Assembly: GCF_900100305.1 (NCBI RefSeq)
Contig: NZ_FNEY01000005.1
Span: 144,778 to 208,777, forward strand
DNA from: Paracidovorax citrulli
GTDB taxonomy: Bacteria > Pseudomonadota > Gammaproteobacteria > Burkholderiales > Burkholderiaceae_C
Length of the DNA: 64,000 nt
Direction of reading: 5' to 3'
Both the position numbers and the translations under genes were made by a program. Under the pieces are notes generated by a model that saw only the letters and a program-made list of their open reading frames with translations, had not been told where the DNA came from and ran no database searches. Shown here piece after piece: positions 53,171-61,859 of this stretch (its first letter is position 1; every line of letters begins with the position of its first letter).

Positions 53171-54820
53171 TCAGGACACCGGATCGTCGGAAGGGCCGAG
53201 GCCCAGCTCCTGGATCTTGCGCGTGATCGTGTTGCGACCGATGCCCAGACGCTGCGCGGCCTCCATCCGCCGGCCGTGGGTCGCGGACAGCGCCGTACGG
53301 ATCAAGCGCGATTCGAACCGGCGCGTGAGCACGTCCCACACCTCCGGCTGCCCCGTCGCCAGCAGCTTCTGGGCTTCGGCCTCCAGCGCATGCTCCCAGC
53401 CCGAGGGTTCGCCCAGCGGCCCGTGGGCGATCGCCGCCTGCACGGGTGCGGCGGCATGCACGGGCGTATGGCCGCCCTGGGGCGCCCAACTGCCCGCCAG
53501 ACCTGCAGGCCACCCGGCGCCGCGTTCGTCCCGGGAAATCCCTGCCTGCATGCCGGAGCCGGGCACATCGCCCCCCCCGGCCGCAGGCGCCGGTATCTCC
53601 GGGCGAGCCTCTGCGCTGGACATCAGCGGATCCACGGGCGCATGGCCGTCCAGCACCTCGGGTGGCAGATCCTGCAGCGAAATCACCTGGGCGGGTGCCA
53701 TCACTGTCAGCCAATGGCAGATGTTCTCCAATTGCCGCACATTGCCCGGGAACGAGAATTGCCCAAGCCGTGCCAAAGCGGCGTCGGAAATACGCTTCGG
53801 TTCGACCCCCAGCTGGCGTGCGCTCTGCTGCAGGAAGTGCCGCGTCAGCATCGGCACATCCTCGTGCCGCTCGCGCAATGCGGGCAGCCGCAGACGGATC
53901 ACGTTGAGGCGGTGGAAAAGATCCTCGCGGAACACCCCGTCCTTGACGCGCAGCTCCAGGTTCTGGTGCGTTGCGGCAATGACGCGGACGTGCGCCTTCA
54001 CCGCGGCATGTCCCCCCACCCGATAGAACTGCCCGTCCGACAGCACCCGCAGCAGGCGCGTCTGCAGGTCGAACGGCATGTCACCGATTTCATCGAGGAA
54101 CAGCGTTCCCCCTTCCGCCTGCTCGAACCGGCCGCGCCGCTGGGTCTGGGCGCCGGTGAATGCACCCCGTTCATGGCCGAACAGTTCGCTCTCCAGCAAG
54201 TCCTTGGGGATCGCCGCCGTGTTGATCGCGACGAAGGGCCCTTCGGACACCGGCGAATGCTTGTGCAGCGCCCGGGCCACGAGCTCCTTGCCGGAGCCGG
54301 ACTCGCCGGTGATCAGCACCGTCACCTGACTCTGGCTCAGCCGCCCGATCGCACGGAATACGTCCTGCATGGCAGGCGCCTGGCCCAGCATCTCGGGCGT
54401 GGCGGTCTGGCGCTCCTCCGTGACCTCTTCCCGCTGGCTTTCCTCGACCGCACGGCGGATCAGCTCCACCGCCTTGGGCAGGTCGAACGGCTTGGGCAGG
54501 TATTCAAAAGCACCGCGCTGGAACGCGGACACCGCGCTGTCGAGATCGGAATACGCGGTCATGATGATGACCGGCAGGCCAGGTTGCTGCTGCCGCACCT
54601 GCTCCAGCAACTGCAGGCCCGAGCCCCCGGGCATGCGGATGTCGCTGACCAGCACCTGCGGCCCCTGGCGCGCAGGGTCTCCGGCCGTTACGTCGGCCAG
54701 CGCATCAAGCACCTCGCGCGGGTGGGTGAAACTGCGTGTCGGCAGGTTCTCTCGGGCCAGCGCCTTTTCCAGGACGAAGCGGATCGAGGGGTCGTCATCT
54801 ACTATCCAGATCGGCTTCAT
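53171..54820 (-). CDS. ntrC: Nitrogen regulation response regulator NtrC (sigma54 activator)
   Basis: A 549-residue sigma54 enhancer-binding protein. The receiver domain (about 1-120) has the phospho-acceptor Asp60 in LVSDIRMPGG. The AAA+ domain (about 145-380) has GESGSGKELVARAL and the sigma54-contact loop GAFTGA. An Ala/Pro/Gly-rich spacer of about 100 residues (390-490) precedes the Fis-type helix-turn-helix (AAQRLGIGRNTITRKIQELG). Phosphorylated by NtrB under nitrogen limitation, it activates glnA and other genes; a sigma54 promoter is visible before glnA here. The spacer makes it longer than enteric NtrC (469 residues). Confidence 0.96.
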   Translation of the reverse strand: MKPIWIVDDDPSIRFVLEKALARENLPTRSFTHPREVLDALADVTAGDPARQGPQVLVSDIRMPGGSGLQLLEQVRQQQPGLPVIIMTAYSDLDSAVSAFQRGAFEYLPKPFDLPKAVELIRRAVEESQREEVTEERQTATPEMLGQAPAMQDVFRAIGRLSQSQVTVLITGESGSGKELVARALHKHSPVSEGPFVAINTAAIPKDLLESELFGHERGAFTGAQTQRRGRFEQAEGGTLFLDEIGDMPFDLQTRLLRVLSDGQFYRVGGHAAVKAHVRVIAATHQNLELRVKDGVFREDLFHRLNVIRLRLPALRERHEDVPMLTRHFLQQSARQLGVEPKRISDAALARLGQFSFPGNVRQLENICHWLTVMAPAQVISLQDLPPEVLDGHAPVDPLMSSAEARPEIPAPAAGGGDVPGSGMQAGISRDERGAGWPAGLAGSWAPQGGHTPVHAAAPVQAAIAHGPLGEPSGWEHALEAEAQKLLATGQPEVWDVLTRRFESRLIRTALSATHGRRMEAAQRLGIGRNTITRKIQELGLGPSDDPVS

Positions 54821-54861
54821 GTGTGAGTTCTACCTTGTCTCGAAGTGAATGTCTCCGGACC

Positions 54862-55947
54862 TCAGGGCAAGGGAATGAGGATGCGGAAATCGGTGCGACC
54901 CGGAACGCTGTCGCATTCGATCAAGCCGTGGTGGCGCTGCACGAAAGTCTGTGCAAGCGTCAGTCCCAGCCCCGACCCTCCATCGCGCCCCGTCACCAGC
55001 GGATAGAAGATCCGCTCCTTGATCGCTTCGGGTACGCCCGGTCCGTTGTCGATGACATGCAATTCCAGTGCCAAGCGATACCGCTGCCGCCCGAAGGTCA
55101 CCTGCCGCGCGACGCGCGTGCGCAGCGTGATCACGGCATCGCCGGTGGCGATGCGTTCCGTCAGCACCTGGGCCGCGTTCTGCACGATGTTCAACACCGC
55201 CTGGATGAGCTGCGCCCGGTCTCCGCGGAATTCCGGAATCGAGGTGTCGTAGTCGCGCTGCACGCGCAGGCCGTGGGGGTACTCCACCAGCACCAGCGAA
55301 CGCACGCGCTCGCACACCTCATGGATGTTCACGTCGCCCACCAGGTGCGGATGCCTGTGCGGCGCCAGCAGCCGGTCCACCAGGCTCTGCAGGCGGTCGG
55401 CCTCATGGATGATGACCTGGGTGTATTCGGCAAGCTCCGGATTGTCGAGCTCCATCTCGAGCAACTGGGCCGCCCCCCGGATGCCCCCGAGCGGATTCTT
55501 GATCTCGTGCGCCAGGTTGCGGATCAGCTCCTTGTTGGCCAGGGCCTGCTCCCGCAGGCGTTCCTCCCGGTCCTGCCGCGCCTGGGCTTCCAGCGGCCAC
55601 ATCTCCACCAGGATTTCGCCGGTCTGCTCTGCCACCGCCACGTTCACGTGGACGGGTATCTGCTCCTGAAGAGGCCCGCGCCGCAGCCCCGCCTCGAAGC
55701 GCAATGCCGCGAAATCCTGCCCGCGGGCCCCGGCCAGGGCCGTCTGCAGCAACGCCGGATCCGTGAAGAAGGAGCAGAAGTCGGCGCTTTCCAGCGTGCG
55801 CCGCGACAGGCCCAGCATGTTCTCCAGCGATGCATTCGCGAACATCACGGAGCCGTCCTGATGCAGCACGGCCACCAGCGTGGACACGAGATCCAGGGCG
55901 ACATAACGCGCGGCAGGGAGCGCGGAAGGGCTCGAGGCCACGCTCAA
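54862..55947 (-). CDS. ntrB: Nitrogen regulation sensor histidine kinase NtrB
   Basis: A 361-residue soluble PAS-histidine kinase. The phospho-accepting His is in RNLAHEIKNPLGGIRGA near residue 146, and the ATPase region has VIDNGPGVP and GGSGLGLTLAQTFV. It phosphorylates NtrC and is switched by the PII protein. There is no ATG at the start: a TTG overlapping the upstream TGA (TTGA) or a GTG two codons later is used, which implies coupling to the DUF4124-like gene. ntrC follows after 41 bases. Confidence 0.95.
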   Translation of the reverse strand: MSVASSPSALPAARYVALDLVSTLVAVLHQDGSVMFANASLENMLGLSRRTLESADFCSFFTDPALLQTALAGARGQDFAALRFEAGLRRGPLQEQIPVHVNVAVAEQTGEILVEMWPLEAQARQDREERLREQALANKELIRNLAHEIKNPLGGIRGAAQLLEMELDNPELAEYTQVIIHEADRLQSLVDRLLAPHRHPHLVGDVNIHEVCERVRSLVLVEYPHGLRVQRDYDTSIPEFRGDRAQLIQAVLNIVQNAAQVLTERIATGDAVITLRTRVARQVTFGRQRYRLALELHVIDNGPGVPEAIKERIFYPLVTGRDGGSGLGLTLAQTFVQRHHGLIECDSVPGRTDFRILIPLP

Positions 55948-56462
55948 CGGCCAGCTGGCGAGGGCAGGCGTGCCAGCTCGCGCTTGATGCCGGCCACGTC
56001 GCTTTCCGCACGGGACACGGCGGCCTTGAGTTCGGCGGTCCGCTCCATATAGACCTGCGGATTGCGCAGCTCCAGTGCCGTGCGCTGGGGCTCGCCGTTG
56101 TTGTACTCCCGGGTCAGATCCGCCAGCCGGGCTTCCGCTTTGCGCAGTTCCGCCTCCAGGATGGCACGCGCGTCGGAATCGCGGGCGCGCTGGTCATTGG
56201 CGTCCACGCGCGGCGCGTTGGACGGCGACGCTGCAGGTGCACCGCCGCCTCCCGAGGAAGACGGGTGTGCAGCGCCGCCGCCGGAGTGCCGGGATCCCTG
56301 CACCACCGTGACGTTCCCGCCTTCCACGAGCTTGCAGCCCCGCTCTCTGGCCTGGGACACGTTGTTGGTGTACTCGTTGCCGCAGCGGTAGATGCGGTCC
56401 TGGGACCAGGCGGTCGGCGCCAGGGCGGCCAGCGCCATGAGCACGGTGAGAGTTTTAGTCAT
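55944..56462 (-). CDS. DUF4124-like exported protein
   Basis: A 172-residue protein with a signal peptide (MTKTLTVLMALAALAPTAWS) and the short DUF4124-type motif DRIYRCGNEYTNNVSQA with two cysteines. A Gly/Ser/Pro linker is followed by a C-terminal coiled coil (about 105-165, LEAELRKAEARLADLTREYN). The function is unknown. It sits between glnA and ntrB on the same strand and its stop overlaps the ntrB start, which is curious for an exported protein. It probably travels with the glnA-ntrBC transcript or is read from its own promoter after the glnA terminator. Confidence 0.82.
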   Translation of the reverse strand: MTKTLTVLMALAALAPTAWSQDRIYRCGNEYTNNVSQARERGCKLVEGGNVTVVQGSRHSGGGAAHPSSSGGGGAPAASPSNAPRVDANDQRARDSDARAILEAELRKAEARLADLTREYNNGEPQRTALELRNPQVYMERTAELKAAVSRAESDVAGIKRELARLPSPAGR

Positions 56463-56623
56463 TCAAAATCCTCGCGGGGCATGCCGTCGGCACGCGGAAG
56501 CTGACCGGAAGTATCCCCCAATCGCCCGGCCGCCGCCATGCATCGCCGCGCCCCGGAGGGTCTTCCCCTTCGCCTGCCGGTATGGCGGGGCCCCTGGAAC
56601 CGCGCATGGAGTCCGCGCCCATG

Positions 56624-56648
56624 AAAAAGGGCGGCCGAAGCCGCCCTG
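56624..56648 (-). terminator. Rho-independent terminator of glnA
   Basis: Stem AGGGCGGC / GCCGCCCT with loop TTCG on the minus strand is followed by TTTTTC. It lies about 40 bases after the glnA stop and separates glnA from the DUF4124-ntrB-ntrC genes. Confidence 0.88.
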
Positions 56649-56688
56649 TCGCATCTCGCCCCCAGGCACGAGGCCCGGGCCGCGCTGA

Positions 56689-58104
56689 TCACAGCGAGTA
56701 GTACATGTCGTACTCGACCGGGTGCGGAGCCATGCGGAAGCGCGTGACTTCGCCCATCTTCAGCTCGATGTAGGCGTCCAGCATGGAGTCCGAGAACACG
56801 CCGCCCTTGGTCAGGAAGCCGCGGTCCTTGTCCAGGTACTCCAGCGCCTGGTCGAGGCTGTGGCACACGGTGGGCACCAGCTTGTCTTCCTCGGGCGGCA
56901 GGTGGTAGAGGTCCTTCGTGGCGGCTTCGCCCGGATGGATCTTGTTTTCCACGCCGTCCAGGCCGGCCATCATCAGTGCGGAGAAGCACAGGTACGGGTT
57001 CGCCGAAGGATCCGGGAAACGCGCCTCGATGCGGCGGCCCTTGGGGTTGGCCACGTACGGGATGCGGATCGAGGCCGAGCGGTTGCGGGCGGAGTAGGCC
57101 AGCTTCACGGGAGCCTCGAAACCGGGCACCAGGCGCTTGTAGCTGTTCGTGCCGGGATTGGTGATGGCATTCAGGGCACGGGCGTGCTTGATGATGCCGC
57201 CGATGTAGTACAGCGCGAAGTCGGAGAGGCCCGCATAGCCGTCGCCGGCGAACAGGTTCTTGCCGTCCTTCCAGATGGACTGGTGCACGTGCATGCCGGA
57301 GCCGTTGTCGCCGGCGTAGGGCTTGGGCATGAAGGTGGCGGTCTTGCCGTAGGCGTTGGCCACGTTCCACACCACGTACTTGAGCACCTGGGTCCAGTCG
57401 GCACGCTCGACCAGCGTGCTGAACTTGGTGCCGATTTCGTTCTGGCCGGCACCGGCCACTTCATGGTGGAACACCTCGACCGGGATGCCCAGCGATTCGA
57501 GGATCAGGGCCATTTCGGCGCGCATGTCCTGCGTGCTGTCCACGGGAGGCACGGGGAAGTAGCCGCCCTTGACCGTGGGACGGTGGCCGCGGTTGCCGCC
57601 TTCCAGCTTCGCGCCGGAGTTCCAGGGCGCTTCGTACTCTTCGATCTCGAACATGACCTTGCCGGGCTCGTTGCTCCAGCGCACGCCATCGAAAATGAAG
57701 AACTCGGGTTCCGGACCGAAGAAAGCCGTGTCGCCCAGGCCCGAGGCCTTCAGGTAGGCTTCCGCGCGCTTGGCGATGGAGCGGGGATCGCGGTCATAGG
57801 CCTTGCCGTCGCCCGGCTCGATCACGTCGCACTGCAGGAACAGCGTGGTTTCCTCGAAGAACGGATCGATGTTGGCGGTGTTGGGGTCGGGCATGAGCTG
57901 CATGTCCGAAGCCTCGATGCCCTTCCAGCCCGCCACCGAAGAACCGTCGAAAGCGTGGCCCGACGAGAACTTGTCTTCGTCGAAATGGGAAACCGGCACG
58001 GTGACGTGCTGCTCCTTGCCGCGGGTGTCGGTGAAGCGGAAGTCCACAAACTTGACTTCGTTCTCCTTCACCATCTTCATCACGTCTGCAACGGTCTTTG
58101 CCAT
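56689..58104 (-). CDS. glnA: Glutamine synthetase type I
   Basis: A 471-residue GSI enzyme making glutamine from glutamate and ammonia. The N-terminal beta-grasp part has [20 protein letters not shown]. The metal and substrate site includes [15 protein letters not shown] [13 protein letters not shown] near residue 266 and [13 protein letters not shown]. The adenylylation tyrosine is in DLYHLPPEE near residue 397, so the enzyme should be of the covalently regulated GSI-beta class. It has a sigma54 promoter about 50 bases upstream and its own terminator. Confidence 0.98.
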   Translation of the reverse strand: MAKTVADVMKMVKENEVKFVDFRFTDTRGKEQHVTVPVSHFDEDKFSSGHAFDGSSVAGWKGIEASDMQLMPDPNTANIDPFFEETTLFLQCDVIEPGDGKAYDRDPRSIAKRAEAYLKASGLGDTAFFGPEPEFFIFDGVRWSNEPGKVMFEIEEYEAPWNSGAKLEGGNRGHRPTVKGGYFPVPPVDSTQDMRAEMALILESLGIPVEVFHHEVAGAGQNEIGTKFSTLVERADWTQVLKYVVWNVANAYGKTATFMPKPYAGDNGSGMHVHQSIWKDGKNLFAGDGYAGLSDFALYYIGGIIKHARALNAITNPGTNSYKRLVPGFEAPVKLAYSARNRSASIRIPYVANPKGRRIEARFPDPSANPYLCFSALMMAGLDGVENKIHPGEAATKDLYHLPPEEDKLVPTVCHSLDQALEYLDKDRGFLTKGGVFSDSMLDAYIELKMGEVTRFRMAPHPVEYDMYYSL

Positions 58105-58153
58105 CAGGATCTCCAGGATTTAGCGTTTGTTGAAAAAAACACGGCCTACAAAA

Positions 58154-58170
58154 AGCAGATAACGTGCCAG
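58154..58170 (-). promoter_or_regulatory. Sigma54 (-24/-12) promoter of glnA
   Basis: On the minus strand CTGGCACGTTATCTGCT has the invariant GG and GC separated by exactly 10 bases, matching YTGGCACGN4TTGCW at most positions. It lies about 50 bases before the glnA ATG. With ntrB/ntrC beside it, this is the expected nitrogen-limited promoter. Confidence 0.82.
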
Positions 58171-58228
58171 CATGCACTAACGCGGAGCATGCACGTCTTC
58201 CGCAACAGCCCGTCGCCCGGCATGCACC
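58169..58228. promoter_or_regulatory. Repeated AGCATGCAC elements upstream of glnA, candidate NtrC sites
   Basis: AGCATGCAC occurs at 58169-58177 and again at 58186-58194 (17-base period), and GCATGCACC at 58220-58228. Each contains TGCAC, the half-site of the NtrC consensus TGCAC-N5-8-GTGCA. The first copy abuts the -24 element, so it could equally be a binding site for a second regulator. No full canonical palindrome is present. Confidence 0.45.
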
Positions 58229-58261
58229 AGAAACGGGCTCCACTCTCTCCAGGGCCCTGCA

Positions 58262-59089
58262 TCAGGTGCTCCGCACCAATTCGGGGCCAAGGCGCGCACC
58301 AAAATCGTGCAAACCCTGGAGCAATTCATTCCATGCCGGCAGAACCAGGGCCGAGTCGCCCTTGACCCCCAGTTCGATATGCCGGCCATGGACCGGATGG
58401 TCCACGCTGGGCAGGCTGAACACCTTCACGCCGGCATGGCCTGTCTCCACTTTCTCCATCAGTGGCGTGAGCGCGGCCTCCATGGCACCGTACACCACCA
58501 CCGACCGTTCGGTCTGCGGCCGGCGGTTGAACCACTGCCGGCAGTGCTCGTCGAGCACCCACTCCATCATGGGCCAGGCCATCACCGGAAAGCCCGGGAA
58601 GAAATGCACCGTGCCGCCGCCCGGGCCATCGCACGAGAAGCCGGGGATCTTGTTGTAAGGGTTGGGGATGATTCGTGCCTCCCGGGGGAACACACCCATG
58701 TTCAGCCGGTGCACATTGTCTGCGCGGTCCGGCTCGTAGGGCACGCCCTGCTCCCGGGCGACGTCCCGCATCCTCTCGCGGATCAGCTCTGCCGCCTCCG
58801 GGTGCAATTCCAGCTCCGTGCCGAGCGCGCTGGCGGCGCACTGGCGAGTGTGGTCATCCGGCGTGGCACCGATGCCGCCGCACGAGAAGACGACATCGCC
58901 GGACTCGAAAGCCCTTCGCAGCGTAGCGGTGATGCGCGCGGGATCGTCTCCGACATAGTCCGCGTACGCCAGCGGGATACCGCGGGCACCCAGCAATTCG
59001 ATGGCTTTCGACAGATGCTTGTCGGCGCGCTTGCCGGAAAGGATTTCGTCACCGACGATGACGAGACCGAATGATGGAACCGTGGTCAT
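58262..59089 (-). CDS. CinA-type molybdopterin-binding domain protein
   Basis: A 275-residue protein with the MoCF/CinA N-terminal domain: SFGLVIVGDEILSGKRADKH at the start, VVFSCGGIGATPDDHTRQ near residue 85 and PGFSCDGPGGGTVHFFPGFP near 150. It lacks the C-terminal nicotinamide-nucleotide amidase domain of full CinA, so it is the short competence/damage-inducible protein A type. The role is uncertain. Its ATG overlaps the stop of the EI24 gene (ATGA). The very long upstream frame is rejected. Confidence 0.85.
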   Translation of the reverse strand: MTTVPSFGLVIVGDEILSGKRADKHLSKAIELLGARGIPLAYADYVGDDPARITATLRRAFESGDVVFSCGGIGATPDDHTRQCAASALGTELELHPEAAELIRERMRDVAREQGVPYEPDRADNVHRLNMGVFPREARIIPNPYNKIPGFSCDGPGGGTVHFFPGFPVMAWPMMEWVLDEHCRQWFNRRPQTERSVVVYGAMEAALTPLMEKVETGHAGVKVFSLPSVDHPVHGRHIELGVKGDSALVLPAWNELLQGLHDFGARLGPELVRST

Positions 59090-59991
59090 GGCTGATGTCC
59101 AGGAGGGGTGGTCGAAGAAGTCCCGGGAAGCGGACTTGGAGGCACGCCAGGCCCGATGGCCACTGCGTCCACGCCCCGCCCACCGGAGCCGGAGGCCCGC
59201 AACTGCGCCAGCACTGCCAGGCAATAGTGCGCGAACCACAGGGAAGAAAAGGCGAATACCAGCGTATAGATCCAGACCGCCACGGGGATCAGGACCAGGA
59301 ATGCTGCCGCGAACACGATGCCCGAGGCCCAGACGATGCCGGGAGCAGCCCCCAGGTAGCCCGTGACCACGCCGATGCCCAGCAACTGCATTTTGTACTG
59401 CCGCATGATCGTCTCGCGCTCCGCCTTGTCGGCGTGTTCGCCCAGAGCGTCGAAAGCCATCACTCGGTACGTCAGCCATCCCCAGATCAGCGGCGGAAGT
59501 ACCAGCACCAGCGGAGGAATGAACCACAGCGGAATGGAAAGGACCAGCGCCACCAGCGCCGCCACGGTCGAACCCAGCGACCAGGCCAGGCTCGCCAGAA
59601 AGGAGCCGCGGCCCCGGCGCTCGAGCGACGGGAACCGGCGCCGAGCGACCAGAGACACCAGCGCGGGTGCCATCAACATCGCCACCGCGAGCACCGACAG
59701 CACGACGATGGCGGGGGTGATCAAAACCACCAGCAGCACGGGCGCCAGCAACGCCGGCCCCTCCACCCCGAATCCCTGCAGCCATCCCCAGAGGAAAGAC
59801 AGCCACTCGGAACCCGCGAGCAGGGCACCGAGGGAAGCCACCGCGCCGTCCCACCACAGGTACCAGAACAGCCCGGTCAGAAGAACGATCAACAGCAGCG
59901 GCAGCAACGAGAGGGCAATCACCCGCGGATGCAGGCAGTAACCCACGGCGCGCCAGAACGAATCGATGAGCAGCCTCATGGTTGCAAGCAT
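59086..59991 (-). CDS. EI24 (CysZ-like) membrane protein
   Basis: A 301-residue inner-membrane protein with at least four long hydrophobic stretches, for example VIALSLLPLLLIVLLTGLFW near residue 24, PALLAPVLLVVLITPAIVVL near 77 and IPLWFIPPLVLVLPPLIWGW near 153. The early FWRAVGYCLHPRVIALSLLP region resembles the EI24/CysZ family; CysZ itself is a sulphate transporter. The C-terminal 35 residues are Gly/Pro/Ser-rich. The gene is coupled to the CinA-type gene by a four-base overlap and follows the desaturase gene with about 19 bases between. Confidence 0.83.
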   Translation of the reverse strand: MLATMRLLIDSFWRAVGYCLHPRVIALSLLPLLLIVLLTGLFWYLWWDGAVASLGALLAGSEWLSFLWGWLQGFGVEGPALLAPVLLVVLITPAIVVLSVLAVAMLMAPALVSLVARRRFPSLERRGRGSFLASLAWSLGSTVAALVALVLSIPLWFIPPLVLVLPPLIWGWLTYRVMAFDALGEHADKAERETIMRQYKMQLLGIGVVTGYLGAAPGIVWASGIVFAAAFLVLIPVAVWIYTLVFAFSSLWFAHYCLAVLAQLRASGSGGRGVDAVAIGPGVPPSPLPGTSSTTPPGHQP

Positions 59992-60010
59992 AGCCCGAAG
60001 GTGAAACCCT

Positions 60011-60997
60011 TCAGTCCTTGCCGGCCAGCCTCATCAATCCACGCCACTGCTGCCGCCAGAAGCCTCGGCCATAGTCCCGCACCCGGCCTTCCGAGTCCGC
60101 CTCGACCTGGTCACGGATACCGGTGGGGTCGTACCGGAGCTCGAAATTGGCGGTCCCGAACAGCATGTCCCACCAGGGCAGAAGCACACCGAAATTGTGT
60201 CCTCCCAGCACCGGCGTCCGTTCCCCGTTCCTGGCGGGCCCCTCGTGACCCAGGCCGATGGAATGGTGCAGGCGATGGAAGCGGGGACTCACCCACAGGC
60301 GCTCGCCCCACTTCCCGAACCACACTCGCAAATTGGCGTGGTGGAAGTTTTCGCTCAGCTGGGTTACGGCCACGATGGCGACGAACTGGCCCGGCGGCAC
60401 CCCGATCAGCTGCGCCACGACCACGATGATCGCATCCGTCAGCACGTCGTCCAGCAGGTGGTTGCGGTTGTCGCTCCACATGGTCATCTGCCGTTGGGAA
60501 TGGTGGAGCGCATGCAGTTTCCACCACCATTCGAAATGATGCTGCCCCCGATGGATCCAGTAATTCAGGAAATCGAAAACCACCAGGTAGATCAACAGGC
60601 TGACCCAGGGCACGTCGGTGACGCCCGGCCATACCTCATCCAGGTGGAACGTGCTGAAGCCCTCGACCCGGAGGATGCCGAACAGCGAATCCCACAGCGG
60701 ATCCACGCTGAAAAACAGCGCGAGCCGGAAGAGCCCCAGCCGGTGGATCAGCGTGTAGAGCACATCGGTACGGATGGACGCGCGATCGGTCACCGGCTCC
60801 ACGGGCCTCCACCGCTGCAACGGCGCGATGAGGCACAGCATCACGCCCAGTTGCAGGATCCCCACCAGCAACCAGCCGGTGGCCGCATAGCCGTCTTCCA
60901 GCAGATTGGCCATCCCGAGCGAGAACATCGCCGGCTGCACGATGGTCTCGAACAGCCATTGCTGCGCCATATCGAATACTTGACTGAGCCCGTCCAT
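60011..60997 (-). CDS. Sterol desaturase / fatty acid hydroxylase superfamily membrane protein
   Basis: A 328-residue di-iron membrane enzyme. The histidine clusters are complete: HRGQHHFEWWWKLHALHHS near residue 172 (HxxxH and HxxHH), ENFHHANL near 227 and FHRLHHSIGLGHE near 250. Several hydrophobic segments come before (GWLLVGILQLGVMLCLIAPL). Members hydroxylate or desaturate lipids; the substrate here is unknown, though hopanoid or fatty acid targets are plausible. The frame starts with a codon giving MDGLSQVFDMAQQW; it follows the deacetylase gene by 39 bases on the same strand. Confidence 0.88.
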   Translation of the reverse strand: MDGLSQVFDMAQQWLFETIVQPAMFSLGMANLLEDGYAATGWLLVGILQLGVMLCLIAPLQRWRPVEPVTDRASIRTDVLYTLIHRLGLFRLALFFSVDPLWDSLFGILRVEGFSTFHLDEVWPGVTDVPWVSLLIYLVVFDFLNYWIHRGQHHFEWWWKLHALHHSQRQMTMWSDNRNHLLDDVLTDAIIVVVAQLIGVPPGQFVAIVAVTQLSENFHHANLRVWFGKWGERLWVSPRFHRLHHSIGLGHEGPARNGERTPVLGGHNFGVLLPWWDMLFGTANFELRYDPTGIRDQVEADSEGRVRDYGRGFWRQQWRGLMRLAGKD

Positions 60998-61036
60998 AGC
61001 CCCCGCTCCGATCCGCCCTGATCGCCCAGGTTCCGC

Positions 61037-61852
61037 TCACCGCACGGGATGAGCGGCAATCCAGCCCTGGTACCCGGGATGGTCCCGCAGCGTGCGGAAA
61101 CAGAATCCACGGGACTTCAGCCCCTCGATCAGGGGCTCGAGCACAGCGGGCGCCCACGGGTCCTTGCGCGACCAGATGCCCAGGTGCGCCAGCAGGATGT
61201 CGCCCGGCCGGATGCGCTCCAGAGCCTGCCGGAGCAGCGCCGGATTGCTGTAGCGCTCGCTCGGAAGCTCATCGCCCAGGAAGCCGGCGGGAGACCACCC
61301 CACATGGGCGTAGCCACAGCGTTTTGCGGCCTCCAGCAGGCGGGCGGAGGTTTTTCCACCCGGTGCCCGGAACAGCGGCAACGGTGGTTGCCCGGTGATC
61401 TCTTTCAGACGTGCTTCGGATCTGGCGATTTCGGCGCAGTACTGCTGTGCCGTGACAGTGAACTCCTGGCCCGCCCGCGGGCCGGCCGATGGCCGCACCC
61501 GGAAGCTCGGAGATTCCGCAGGACCGGCATCCGCACGCCAATAGACGTGGTCGTAGGTATGGGATGCAAAAGCATGGCCCTCTGCCGCGCGAGCCTTCCA
61601 CCAGCCCGCCCAGAAATTGCCCAGGCTGCCGTCGCCTTCCTGCGTCTTCTCGTTCGCAGCAAAAAAAGTCACGAGCACATGCTGGCGCTTCAACACATCG
61701 GCGATGAGGGGGGCGACGCCCATGTGACCCGTGTCCAGAGTCAGATAGACCGGCTTGTCGCATGCAGCACCCGCCGCGCCCGCAGGCGGCACCAGGGACA
61801 AGACCACCGCACAGATCAAGCCCGCGCGGCTCACTTGGCCTGCTCGTGGCAT
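61037..61852 (-). CDS. Exported polysaccharide deacetylase (NodB-like) with altered first motif
   Basis: A 271-residue protein with a signal peptide (RAGLICAVVLSLVPPAGAAG). NodB motif 2 SHTYDH and motif 3 FRAPGG are intact, and the late LLAHLG histidine is present. Motif 1, normally TFDDG, reads TLDTGH, so the second (metal-binding) aspartate is replaced by threonine. It may still act on an N- or O-acetylated glycan with a different metal site, or bind without catalysis. I chose the ATG seven bases after the YncE-like stop, with AAGG upstream; an ATG at 61873 would overlap that gene. Confidence 0.82.
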   Translation of the reverse strand: MPRAGQVSRAGLICAVVLSLVPPAGAAGAACDKPVYLTLDTGHMGVAPLIADVLKRQHVLVTFFAANEKTQEGDGSLGNFWAGWWKARAAEGHAFASHTYDHVYWRADAGPAESPSFRVRPSAGPRAGQEFTVTAQQYCAEIARSEARLKEITGQPPLPLFRAPGGKTSARLLEAAKRCGYAHVGWSPAGFLGDELPSERYSNPALLRQALERIRPGDILLAHLGIWSRKDPWAPAVLEPLIEGLKSRGFCFRTLRDHPGYQGWIAAHPVR

Positions 61853-61859
61853 CCTGGCC

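Noticed and set aside
56722..58365. A 547-codon plus-strand frame opposite glnA
   Set aside because: glnA on the minus strand is unambiguous; the plus frame has no supporting motif.
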